Below are positions 45,761 to 53,825 of a DNA stretch of 64,000 nucleotides, one piece after another (position 1 is the stretch's first letter; every line of letters starts with the position of its first letter). Source of the stretch: Spirosoma utsteinense. GTDB taxonomy: Bacteria > Bacteroidota > Bacteroidia > Cytophagales > Spirosomataceae. The notes under the pieces are model-generated. The model did no database searches, was not told the DNA's origin, and saw nothing but the letters and a program-made list of their open reading frames with translations. A program made the translations under genes and the position numbers. The stretch lies in contig NZ_VFIA01000004.1 of NCBI RefSeq assembly GCF_014282275.1, positions 124,001-188,000 on the forward strand. Reading direction: 5' to 3'.

Positions 45761-47134
45761 TTAGGGCCGGGGCAGCATCAGCGTGAATGTCGTACTCGAT
45801 TCGGTAGTTGACTCGACCGAGATCTGCCCTTTATGCAGCCGGACGATGCGTTCGGTAAGTGACAGCCCAATGCCGTAGCCGCGTACATGCCGGGCGTTGC
45901 TGCCCCGGCGGAGTGGTTTGAAAATAAGCGGTAATTCGAGCGCCGGAATGGCGGGTCCGCCGTTGCGGATATGTAGTGTAACGTAGTTTGGCGACGTAGC
46001 GGTCTCCATCTGGACCGTCACGGTCTTGTTTGGCGAGAACTTACAGCCATTCTCGAGCAGGTTCAGGAAGGCAATCCGTAAAAGCGCTTCGTTGCCCATC
46101 ACCCGCACGCCCACCAACCCTTCGCCGGCTTCGGGCTGGCTCAACCGAATGGTATAGTCCGGGTAGGTCTTGAGCAGTTCGGCCCGGGTTTGCCAGAGCA
46201 GTTCATCGAGCAGAACAGGTACCGTCGTTATTACCGCCGACTCGCCAAGGCTTACATCCGCCAGGTCGAGGAGGCCATTGGTGAGCTGGTTCAGGCCGCG
46301 CACATCGTCGAGCACCGACCGCATAACGGCCCGTAGCTCATCCGGATCATCGTCGGCCAGCAGCGCCACCTGTATTTGGCCCGTAATGGCGGTCAGTGGG
46401 GTACGCAGCTCGTGGGATGCGTTGGCCACAAAAGCGCGCTGCGCCTGAAAAGCCGCTTCGAGCCGGTCGAGCATTCGGTTAAAGCGGTGCGACAGCTGGG
46501 CAATTTCGTCCTGCTGTTCGCCTTCATCCAGGCGCAGGTCCAGGTTCGTTGCCGTAATGGTATCGACCTGCTTCACCACCTGCTTGATCGGGGCGAGAGC
46601 CCGGGTGGAAAAGAAAAGCCCAACCAGCCAGACGACCACCGTTGCCAGGAGCCAGCCCGCCGAGAGAATAATGGCCAGGTCGCGCTGCTTGAGAAACCCG
46701 TATTTATCGACGCCCGACGCCAGCACCACAAAATGGTTATACCGATCGCTGAACAGAACCCCTACAATTTCGCGGTCGTCCTGCCGCCACTGTACTTGCT
46801 TCTGAAGCCGGATTTGGTTGAGCGTTTCTACCGGCACCGTCAGGTAGTCGGTGCCGCTTTCATACGCAATCTTGTTCTGGTTGTCATAGATGATGATCTC
46901 TTCCTGATTGAGAACCGTCATCTGGTTCTTGTCCAGAAGTTTAAATAACTGAGGGCTGATCGTTTCCCGGCCAAACAGGAGTTGGGCCGACGTGAGGGCC
47001 TCCTGCCGGAGCTGTTCGTAAAATTCCGTTTGTCGGTAGCGTTCGGAGAGGGTATAAATGACCGCACAGAACACGCCCAGCAATAGTGATACCAGCAGTG
47101 TGAACAACCGGGTCAGGCGGGTACGGATCGTCAT
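45761..47134 (-). CDS. Sensor histidine kinase with HAMP domain
   Basis: A 457-aa inner-membrane kinase. Two transmembrane segments (about residues 9-30 and 158-180) frame a periplasmic sensor of about 125 residues. A HAMP domain follows, then the His box FVANASHELRTPLTAI, LLENGCKFSP (N box) and GYGIGLSLTERIVRLHKG (G2 box). Its start overlaps the regulator stop by 4 bases (ATGA), so the pair is translationally coupled. The signal is unknown; the pair resembles CusS/CopS-like metal sensors in layout only. Confidence 0.93.
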   Translation of the reverse strand: MTIRTRLTRLFTLLVSLLLGVFCAVIYTLSERYRQTEFYEQLRQEALTSAQLLFGRETISPQLFKLLDKNQMTVLNQEEIIIYDNQNKIAYESGTDYLTVPVETLNQIRLQKQVQWRQDDREIVGVLFSDRYNHFVVLASGVDKYGFLKQRDLAIILSAGWLLATVVVWLVGLFFSTRALAPIKQVVKQVDTITATNLDLRLDEGEQQDEIAQLSHRFNRMLDRLEAAFQAQRAFVANASHELRTPLTAITGQIQVALLADDDPDELRAVMRSVLDDVRGLNQLTNGLLDLADVSLGESAVITTVPVLLDELLWQTRAELLKTYPDYTIRLSQPEAGEGLVGVRVMGNEALLRIAFLNLLENGCKFSPNKTVTVQMETATSPNYVTLHIRNGGPAIPALELPLIFKPLRRGSNARHVRGYGIGLSLTERIVRLHKGQISVESTTESSTTFTLMLPRP

Positions 47135-47820
47135 TTCTGCTTCAGCATGTAGCCCATACCCACGACGGTATGAATGAGCTTTGTCGGGAAATCCTTATCG
47201 ATTTTGTTTCGCACATAGCTGATGTACACATCGATGACGTTGGTGCCGGTATCGAAGTTAATATCCCAGACATGCTCGGCAATATCGTTTCGGGACACCA
47301 CCCGACCGGCATTGCGGATGAGGTACTCGAGCAGCGCAAACTCGCGGGCGGTCAGGTCGATGGTCTGTCCCTGCCGTCGGGCAATCTTTTCGTTGAGATC
47401 CAGCTCCAGGTCGGCTACCTGCAAAACGGTTGGGCCTACTTCGGCAGTTCGTTTGAGCAGCACTTTGACCCTTGCCATCAACTCCATAAAGTCGAATGGC
47501 TTCACCAGATAGTCGTCGGCCCCGGCATCGAATCCGGCCAGCTTGTCGGCTACCGAGCCCAGGGCTGTCAGCATCAGCACCGGTACTGATGGCTGTTTGG
47601 TCCGGATAAAGGCACACAATTCCAGCCCGCTCACGAAGGGCAGGTTGAGGTCCAGAATGATCAGATCATAGGCTCGTTCGGCAATCATGCGTTTACCCTC
47701 GCGGCCATCGTCGGCAGTTTCAACGGTATACCGCTGCGTTTCGAGCCCCTTCTTGATAAAGGTGGCTACTTTAGTTTCGTCTTCGACAACCAGTAGGCGG
47801 GGAAAAGTAGATTGAGACAC
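47131..47820 (-). CDS. OmpR/PhoB-family response regulator
   Basis: A 229-aa DNA-binding regulator with a GTG start (SQSTFPRLLVVEDETKVA). The receiver has its phosphoacceptor in LIILDLNLPF (about residue 56) and the conserved Lys in DDYLVKPFDF. The C-terminal winged helix includes LTAREFALLEYLIRNAGRVV and VIDVYISYVRNKID. It is cotranscribed with the HAMP-type kinase. Confidence 0.95.
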   Translation of the reverse strand: MSQSTFPRLLVVEDETKVATFIKKGLETQRYTVETADDGREGKRMIAERAYDLIILDLNLPFVSGLELCAFIRTKQPSVPVLMLTALGSVADKLAGFDAGADDYLVKPFDFMELMARVKVLLKRTAEVGPTVLQVADLELDLNEKIARRQGQTIDLTAREFALLEYLIRNAGRVVSRNDIAEHVWDINFDTGTNVIDVYISYVRNKIDKDFPTKLIHTVVGMGYMLKQK

Positions 47821-48011
47821 GGTTGGCTGGAATTAATGATAAAGCGAATATCGGACAAATTACCGATTCAAAGGTGGGAAGTCCTCATTGGACCGGGGTT
47901 AGGACGTGATTAGAAACACATTAGAACGCAGTGCTGTACAGCCTCATTATGAAAGGAAGCTTTTGCTTTTTTTACAGCGATCTGTTAGTTTGGTCTGTAA
48001 ACCGCCCAATC

Positions 48012-48284
48012 ATGCTCAACCGGAAAACCTGCAACCACCTCCTGTCGCTGACCAGCCTTCAGCCAGCCCGTGATTACGTATGCGACGAATGTATCAAAAC
48101 CGGCGATTCGTGGGTACACCTGCGAACCTGCCAGACCTGCGGGACAACCCTCTGCTGCGATTCGTCGCCCAATAAGCATGCGACGAAGCATTTTCAGGCC
48201 AGTGCCCATCCGGTCGTGGCCTCCGCCGAGCCGGGGGAGCGCTGGCTCTGGTGCTATGCTGACGAAGAGATGGCCGAATACTGA
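48012..48284 (+). CDS. UBP-type zinc-finger protein
   Basis: A 90-aa protein consisting of one UBP (ubiquitin-hydrolase-type) zinc finger: Cys and His ligands in CNHLLSLTSL..., YVCDECIKTGDSWVHLRTC, QTCGTTLCCDSSPNKHATKH and AHPVVASAEPGERWLWC. Bacterial stand-alone members have no known ubiquitin link and no confirmed function. The ATG at 48012 is chosen over 47931 because the domain begins there. It lies 87 bases before egtB on the same strand, but no link to ergothioneine is proven. Confidence 0.88.
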   Translation: MLNRKTCNHLLSLTSLQPARDYVCDECIKTGDSWVHLRTCQTCGTTLCCDSSPNKHATKHFQASAHPVVASAEPGERWLWCYADEEMAEY

Positions 48285-48371
48285 AACAAGGGACTTCATT
48301 TGTAGTTGATACGGTACCGCTGTCAGAAACCCAAACCGGGATAAGGACACGGATAAACGACACCTACCCGA

Positions 48372-49583
48372 ATGGTTGCCGAACAAACCCTTACCGATCA
48401 GTATCTCCGCGTCCGGGCGCATTCCGAAGCCATTTGCCGGGGACTCGAAACCGAAGATTATGTCGTTCAGCCCATCGCCGATGTGAGCCCGCCGAAGTGG
48501 CACCTCGGGCATACTACCTGGTTCTGGGAGACGTTTGTGCTGGTACCCAACGCGCCCGGCTACCGGATTTTTCATGACGATTTCAGCTACGTCTTCAATA
48601 GCTACTACGAAACGGTAGGGAAGCGCGTGCTGCGTACCGACCGTGGGAACCTGAGCCGTCCAACGGTTTCGGGCGTATATGAGTATCGCGCTTACGTAGA
48701 CGAGCACATGCGTCGGTTTCTCGATCAGGCCCGGTACGAATCGCCCGAACAGTATGCGCTCATCGAACTTGGCCTGAACCACGAGCAGCAACATCAGGAA
48801 CTGCTTATCTCCGACATCAAATATATTCTCGGCAACAACCCGCTGCTGCCGCCTGTTGCCATGCCTATGGTCACCGAACAGGAAAATCGGTTTCTGTCGG
48901 CGTCGGCCCACCCATCCATCCGTCTGCCCGAAGGCGTATATACCATCGGGCACCCGTGTTCGACAGAAGCGGAGGACCAGCCCTTTCATTTCGACAATGA
49001 AGAAGCTGTTCACAAGGTTTACCTCAACGAAACGACGTTATCGGGCGAGCTGGTCACGAATGGTGAGTACCTCGCGTTCATGGAGGCCGGGGGTTACCAG
49101 GATTTTCGGTACTGGCTGGCCGATGGCTGGGCCTGGGTCAGTGACAATGGCGTTCAGGCACCCATGTACTGGCACCAGGTAGAAGGGGCGTGGTGGCAGT
49201 ATACGTTCGATGGGCTGGCCCCCGTCGATCCGGCTGTACCGGTCTGCCATGTCAGCCACTACGAAGCCGATGCCTATGCCCGCTGGAAAGGCCGGCGACT
49301 ACCAACCGAATTCGAATGGGAAGCGGCTGCGCGGTTGCCGGGCAGTCAATTGAACTGGGGAATGCGGTGGGAGTGGACCCGGTCGGCCTATTTGCCCTAC
49401 CCCGGATTCGTTACCGCCGAAGGAGCCGTGGGTGAGTACAACGGTAAGTTCATGAGCGGGCAGATGGTTCTTCGTGGCGCATCGGTCGCTACGCCTGAAG
49501 GGCACTCGCGACCTACGTACCGCAACTTTTTTCAACCGGACAAACGATGGCAGTTCACGGGCATACGCCTGGTGAGCCAATAA
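48372..49583 (+). CDS. egtB: Ergothioneine biosynthesis protein EgtB
   Basis: Non-haem iron sulfoxide synthase of 403 aa that joins hercynine to a thiol donor. The N-terminal DinB-like domain supplies the iron ligands: a His in KWHLGHTTWFWE (about residue 45) and the HEQQHQE motif (about 137-143). The C-terminal FGE-sulfatase domain includes VTNGEYLAFMEAGGYQ, ADAYARWKGRRLPTEFEWEA and LRGASVATPEGHSRPTYRNF. Whether glutamylcysteine or cysteine is the thiol donor cannot be read from the sequence; no egtA or egtE is in the window. egtD follows after 5 bases. Confidence 0.93.
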   Translation: MVAEQTLTDQYLRVRAHSEAICRGLETEDYVVQPIADVSPPKWHLGHTTWFWETFVLVPNAPGYRIFHDDFSYVFNSYYETVGKRVLRTDRGNLSRPTVSGVYEYRAYVDEHMRRFLDQARYESPEQYALIELGLNHEQQHQELLISDIKYILGNNPLLPPVAMPMVTEQENRFLSASAHPSIRLPEGVYTIGHPCSTEAEDQPFHFDNEEAVHKVYLNETTLSGELVTNGEYLAFMEAGGYQDFRYWLADGWAWVSDNGVQAPMYWHQVEGAWWQYTFDGLAPVDPAVPVCHVSHYEADAYARWKGRRLPTEFEWEAAARLPGSQLNWGMRWEWTRSAYLPYPGFVTAEGAVGEYNGKFMSGQMVLRGASVATPEGHSRPTYRNFFQPDKRWQFTGIRLVSQ

Positions 49584-49588
49584 ACGAT

Positions 49589-50557
49589 ATGATGCTGGAA
49601 ACCAGTACCGCCGTTGATCCGGCATTGATGGAGGAAGTGCGGACAGGACTGCAGCAACAGCCCAAACGGTTGTCGTCGCGTTTTTTTTATGATGCTGAAG
49701 GGAGCCGGATTTTTCAGGCGATCATGCACGTGCCGGACTATTACCTGACCCGGTCGGAATATGAAGTGCTGGACACCTGCAAAGCCTCTCTTCTTGAGCT
49801 GTTCGCCCCGGACGACCGTCCGTTCGAGCTGGTTGAACTAGGAGCGGGCGACGGGCTGAAAACAAAACTGCTGCTCGATCATTTTAGCCGCGAACGTGCC
49901 GACTTTACCTACGTGCCGGTCGATATCTCGGCCGATGCACTCGATGGCCTGGTGGCCGACGTGAGCCAGCAGTGGCCTGATCTGCAACTGCGTCCCCGCC
50001 ACGACGATTATTTCAATGCCCTCGACCAGCTCTCGGAGGAGTCAGACGCCCGCCGGGTGGTACTGTTTCTGGGATCGAACGTCGGCAACTTCTCTCCCGA
50101 CGAAGCGGTCGGGTTTTACCAGCAGCTCCACGACCGGCTCCAACCCGGCGACCTGGTGCTGACGGGTTTCGATTTGCAGAAACACCCCGCCATCATTCAT
50201 GCGGCTTATAACGACCGTGAAGGGCTCACCCGGGACTTCAATCTGAATCTGCTCCGGCGCATCAACCGCGACCTGAATGCTGATTTCGACCTCAGCGCGT
50301 TCAGCCATTACGAAACCTACAGCCCTGAAACGGGGGAGGCCCGTTCGTATCTGGTCAGCGAGAAAGCACAAACCGTACAGATCGGTTCGCTGGATATGAC
50401 GGTCCCCTTCCAGTACGGCGAAATCATCCACACCGAGATATCCCGCAAGTTTACCCGACATCAGATTGAGCAGCTGGCCGAACGCACCGGTTTCTCGCTG
50501 GCAGGCTGGTTCACCGACGCCAGCGCCTACTTTGCTGATGTCGTTTTTGAACGCTAA
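49589..50557 (+). CDS. egtD: L-histidine N-alpha-methyltransferase EgtD
   Basis: SAM-dependent enzyme of 322 aa that trimethylates histidine to hercynine. Key motifs are SSRFFYDAEGSRIFQAIMHV, YYLTRSEYEVL, the SAM site LVELGAGDGLKTKLLL, and FLGSNVGNFSPDEA; the C-terminal histidine-binding region has SRKFTRHQIEQLAERTGF. I chose the ATG at 49589, directly after the egtB stop, over the ATG at 49547, which lies inside egtB. The two genes form a compact operon. Confidence 0.93.
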   Translation: MMLETSTAVDPALMEEVRTGLQQQPKRLSSRFFYDAEGSRIFQAIMHVPDYYLTRSEYEVLDTCKASLLELFAPDDRPFELVELGAGDGLKTKLLLDHFSRERADFTYVPVDISADALDGLVADVSQQWPDLQLRPRHDDYFNALDQLSEESDARRVVLFLGSNVGNFSPDEAVGFYQQLHDRLQPGDLVLTGFDLQKHPAIIHAAYNDREGLTRDFNLNLLRRINRDLNADFDLSAFSHYETYSPETGEARSYLVSEKAQTVQIGSLDMTVPFQYGEIIHTEISRKFTRHQIEQLAERTGFSLAGWFTDASAYFADVVFER

Positions 50558-50573
50558 GTGTACCCCCTGCACT

Positions 50574-50623
50574 GCGGGCTTCAGTCCGTATTCATTTTAA
50601 GGAAATAACGGGCTGAAGCCCGC
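50574..50623. repeat. Imperfect palindromic repeat of the GGGCTGAAG family
   Basis: Arms 50574-50589 (GCGGGCTTCAGTCCGT) and 50608-50623 pair with one mismatch around an 18-base loop, 17 bases after egtD. The same word family forms the perfect palindrome at 63773-63828. No T-tract follows. Confidence 0.6.
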
Positions 50624-50759
50624 GGTACGCTACGACCACTGCTGGGTTATTTACTCCATTCATCCTTTTCTATCAGTCTGCTGCCCCGGTTATAAAATAT
50701 AATTCGCCTGATTCCGACTACCCTTTTGTAAGTTAATTGGGTAATCCGAAAATCAGCGC

Positions 50760-51362
50760 GTGAACACAATCCCTATCAGCAGCCAACCCGTCGAACGAAC
50801 TGATCGCGAGCAGCCATCGGTCGGCGATACCGTCCGTAAAGAGCGCGGCCGGCTGCTCAGCTTCATCCGTCGGCGGCTGCCCGACCCCGACGAAGCTGAA
50901 GACGTGTTGCAGGACGTATTCATGGAACTGGTTGAAGCCTACCGGCTCGCTAAACCCATCGAGCGCGTGGCGGCCTGGCTCTTTACGGTGGCCCGCAACA
51001 AGATCAGCGACTGGTACAGGAAGGCTCCACCTGGCCGGATGGTTTCGATCGACAAAAGCGACCTGGATGACGACGAGGGCGCGCCCGTACTGGCTTCCTG
51101 GCTAGCCGCTACCGATGAGACCGGCCCCGAAAGTGAATTTTTCCGTGAAACGCTGATGGACGCCCTGACCGACGCCCTGGCCGAACTGCCCGTTGAGCAG
51201 CGAGAGGTATTTGTGCAGCACGAACTCGAAGGCCGGAGTTTCCGGGATATGGCTGACGAATGGGACGTGCCGGTCAACACGCTGCTGTCGCGGAAACGCT
51301 ATGCCGTGCTGCACCTCCGCAAGCGGCTTCGCGATTTATACGACGATTTTCTGGATGACTGA
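50760..51362 (+). CDS. ECF-type RNA polymerase sigma factor
   Basis: A 200-aa sigma-70-family regulator with a GTG start. Region 2 is EAEDVLQDVFMELVEAYR followed by PIERVAAWLFTVARNKISDW, and region 4 is ALAELPVEQREVFVQHELEG with the helix-turn-helix SFRDMADEWDVPVNTLLSRK. No classical anti-sigma gene follows; instead two small membrane proteins of a paralogous pair do (41 bases on). They may be its sensors or targets. Confidence 0.93.
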   Translation: MNTIPISSQPVERTDREQPSVGDTVRKERGRLLSFIRRRLPDPDEAEDVLQDVFMELVEAYRLAKPIERVAAWLFTVARNKISDWYRKAPPGRMVSIDKSDLDDDEGAPVLASWLAATDETGPESEFFRETLMDALTDALAELPVEQREVFVQHELEGRSFRDMADEWDVPVNTLLSRKRYAVLHLRKRLRDLYDDFLDD

Positions 51363-51403
51363 TCAACTGATTCTGTTTTTTCACACAATCACTTTTTTCA
51401 CTA

Positions 51404-51766
51404 ATGGACACAACATTCATAATAAAAGGCATTGGGTTTGCGGCACTGGGCATCGGTCTGTTCGTGCTGGTGATCTATGCCGTCATGCGACTCTGGAACT
51501 GGCTGGTTCCATCGTTGTTCAATGGCCCTAAGCTGCGCTTCGTGCAGGCGTTGGGTTTGTTTCTTCTGGCGCGTCTGCTGTTTGGTTTTGGCGGATTTGG
51601 GCATAGCCGGTTCAACCAGGGTGGTCCGCATGGTTACGGGCGCTACTGGCATCGGAGCGACTGGTCCAGACACCACCACGTAGCACCAAAGGCAGGAAAG
51701 CCGGAAGCCCACCATTTATCGGGTATCACACATAAACCACAGCGGGAAACCGCTTTAAGTAACTAA
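51404..51766 (+). CDS. Small membrane protein linked to the ECF sigma factor (paralogue 1)
   Basis: A 120-aa protein with two transmembrane segments (about residues 8-30 and 44-62) and a Gly/His-rich cytoplasmic or periplasmic tail (HHHVAPKAGKPEAHH near the end). The central segment (VMRLWNWLVP then LRFVQALGLFLLARLLFG) matches the next protein, so the two arose by duplication. The last base of the stop codon (TAATG) is shared with the next start, implying coupled translation. Possibly a metal-sensing or anti-sigma-type partner; function unknown. Confidence 0.75.
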   Translation: MDTTFIIKGIGFAALGIGLFVLVIYAVMRLWNWLVPSLFNGPKLRFVQALGLFLLARLLFGFGGFGHSRFNQGGPHGYGRYWHRSDWSRHHHVAPKAGKPEAHHLSGITHKPQRETALSN

Positions 51767-52188
51767 TGAAACGATTTTGGATTCGCCGGGGACTACGGTT
51801 CCTCGGCTTTGCCCTACTCTTCGTCGGACTGGCCGGACTGGTTGTCATGACGCTCTGGAACGCTCTGCTGCCCGCTATTCTGGGCGTCTCCGTCATTACC
51901 TTCTGGCAGGCCCTGGGTCTGCTGGTACTGAGCCGGATTTTATTTGGCGGCTTCGGCCCGCGCGGGGGTGGACCTGGCTGGCGGGGAGGCCGGGGCGACT
52001 GGAAACAAAAGATGACCGAACGCTGGCAGGGCATGACCCCCGAACAACGTGAGCAGATGAAAGAGCAATGGCGCACCAGGTGCGGACCGGGTTTTCGGGG
52101 TGAGGGGCGCTGGGGCCGAGGGCGCTGGAATAGGGGTCCCCAAGCCGGGCAACCCGATTCCCCCGAACCGGTTGAACCAACGGCGTAA
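51766..52188 (+). CDS. Small membrane protein linked to the ECF sigma factor (paralogue 2)
   Basis: A 140-aa protein. The two-helix membrane part (VMTLWNALLP then FWQALGLLVLSRILFGGFGP) mirrors paralogue 1. Its tail differs: a Gly/Arg/Trp-rich stretch, then WQGMTPEQREQMKEQWRTRC, similar to the LTxxQ-type helix of Spy/CpxP/ZraP metal or stress proteins. A role in envelope stress or metal sensing with the ECF sigma factor is a reasonable guess, not shown. Confidence 0.75.
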   Translation: MKRFWIRRGLRFLGFALLFVGLAGLVVMTLWNALLPAILGVSVITFWQALGLLVLSRILFGGFGPRGGGPGWRGGRGDWKQKMTERWQGMTPEQREQMKEQWRTRCGPGFRGEGRWGRGRWNRGPQAGQPDSPEPVEPTA

Positions 52189-52238
52189 GGGTAGCTGGAC
52201 CGGGCGAATCGACAACCAGCAGTGGTCTGTCGGTTCGC

Positions 52239-53666
52239 TTAGTTCGTCCAGCTCAGGGCGTTGATGTTACCCCCGATTGTCCGGCCTTCTTTCAGGCCCG
52301 TATTGTTGTCCTGCTGGGTATGAATCCCACCCAGAAACCGCGAATACGCCGATTCTTCGGCTGTGGCCCAGAACGAGTCGAATGAACGGCTTTTATAGTC
52401 AACCCCCCGAAACGTGTCTCGGGGTCTTCCCTGATGAGAGTCATCGACGAGTTTGATCGTTTCGCCGTATAGCTGGGCCAGTACAGTTGCCGTTGCTGCC
52501 GACTGTGTGGCGTGGCCCGATGAGAAACCGGGAAACGGGGGTTCCGGCCAGAACGGTAGCCAGGTCCTGTCAATGTTGGCCCGGACAAAGGTTGAGGGAC
52601 GCTCGTTCGTATAGGTGTACTTACATTTCCAGCAGGTGATGAAGGCGTCGGCTACGGCCATGCCTACGCGGGCGTAGGTCTCAACCGCCTTAGCCAGATT
52701 AGCTCCGGTTGTCCGTATCGTAATCGTAGCCAGATTATAGGAATGGCCAGGCGGTGTAAACGTCTGGCTGGGATCATCGGCCCACCAGAGTGCAATCTCT
52801 TTTTCCGACTGCGTCAGTTGTTTGTTTTTCTTATACACAGCGTCGTAAAGCTTGTAATACGCCGACGACGGGCTGGTGGAATAGACGACGGGTTCGGGCA
52901 TCGGTAGCCGACTGTTGGCCGGAGCAAACGTGCGGTTAGCACCCCAGCGCGGGTGCAGCGCCCGACGAATGGCTACCTGCCCATCGAATGGCGGAGACCA
53001 GGAGCCGGGTTTGGTGGCTAATGTATAATCGGTTGGAAACGGATCTTTGTAACCCTGATGACCACCGTCGCTCCTGGACCAATCGTAGATCGCCGTTGCT
53101 ACCGCCCGCCCAAAGGCCACCGAGCGGGCCACCACTGCCGGGCTTACCGTGTCGCCATAAGCCCGCAGCAGGGCCGCTTCCAGCGAATCGACGGAGGTTT
53201 TATTGGCCGAGGGGGTGTGTTCATACAGGTTTTTGAGCAGGTAAGCCTGTCCGGAGTTCAGAGCCAGGGGCCAGCTATAGACACTATCTGTCTGGGGCAA
53301 CGGAAAACTGGCATTCCCGTTGAGTTGCCGACCCAGCGACTGACGACCGGGAATGCCGTAAACGGTCGACTCATACATGGCCAGCCCCATATAACCAAAG
53401 GCCCGCGACGCGTAGGTAGGCGTGTTGGCGGGGGTTTGGGCAGTGACGAACAAGGCCATTTGGCCCCACTTTATAGCTACGTCAGCGGTGAACTGCGTGG
53501 CGGGCGTACCTGCCGGAAAAACCGGTTTCGTTACCGGTTTGGGCTCCTCGGGTGTTGGGGAGGAGCAGCCATACAGGACCCAGCATAGCCCTAGAAACCA
53601 CCACAAACGGGCAACCGTCGGCCTGCGGATGCAGTGATCGGTGGATACTGTACTTCTGTCGCTCAT
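52239..53666 (-). CDS. Vanadium-dependent haloperoxidase-like lipoprotein (PAP2 superfamily)
   Basis: A 475-aa protein with a lipoprotein signal (LWWFLGLCWVLYGCSS, lipobox LYGC). The PAP2/haloperoxidase core is near the C-terminus with PFPGFSSGHATQSAATATVL, where Ser-Gly-His is the phosphate/vanadate site, and a further His/Arg pair in GVDYKSRSFDS-type sequence after RDTFRGVD. Members either halogenate organic compounds with peroxide or hydrolyse phosphate esters; the sequence cannot decide which. The N-terminus might start later, but the lipobox is common to all choices. Confidence 0.85.
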   Translation of the reverse strand: MSDRSTVSTDHCIRRPTVARLWWFLGLCWVLYGCSSPTPEEPKPVTKPVFPAGTPATQFTADVAIKWGQMALFVTAQTPANTPTYASRAFGYMGLAMYESTVYGIPGRQSLGRQLNGNASFPLPQTDSVYSWPLALNSGQAYLLKNLYEHTPSANKTSVDSLEAALLRAYGDTVSPAVVARSVAFGRAVATAIYDWSRSDGGHQGYKDPFPTDYTLATKPGSWSPPFDGQVAIRRALHPRWGANRTFAPANSRLPMPEPVVYSTSPSSAYYKLYDAVYKKNKQLTQSEKEIALWWADDPSQTFTPPGHSYNLATITIRTTGANLAKAVETYARVGMAVADAFITCWKCKYTYTNERPSTFVRANIDRTWLPFWPEPPFPGFSSGHATQSAATATVLAQLYGETIKLVDDSHQGRPRDTFRGVDYKSRSFDSFWATAEESAYSRFLGGIHTQQDNNTGLKEGRTIGGNINALSWTN

Positions 53667-53759
53667 GTGATGTGCTTGAATAAACCTCCGGGATTTATTA
53701 CGAGATTCCGGATAGGGTATAACCGTTGCAATCTATAGGCATAGTTACTGTTATGTCAC

Positions 53760-53796
53760 AAAAAAGCAGCCTGTTTGTCAAGCAGGCTGCTTTTTT
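53760..53796 (-). terminator. Rho-independent terminator after susD
   Basis: A 14-bp perfect stem (53760-53773 with 53783-53796; AAAAAAGCAGCCTG) with a 9-base loop, with A and T runs at its outer ends, works in either direction. It lies 30 bases past the SusD-like stop. Confidence 0.9.
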
Positions 53797-53825
53797 GTAA
53801 AAACTATATCAGCGGGCAATGGCCG

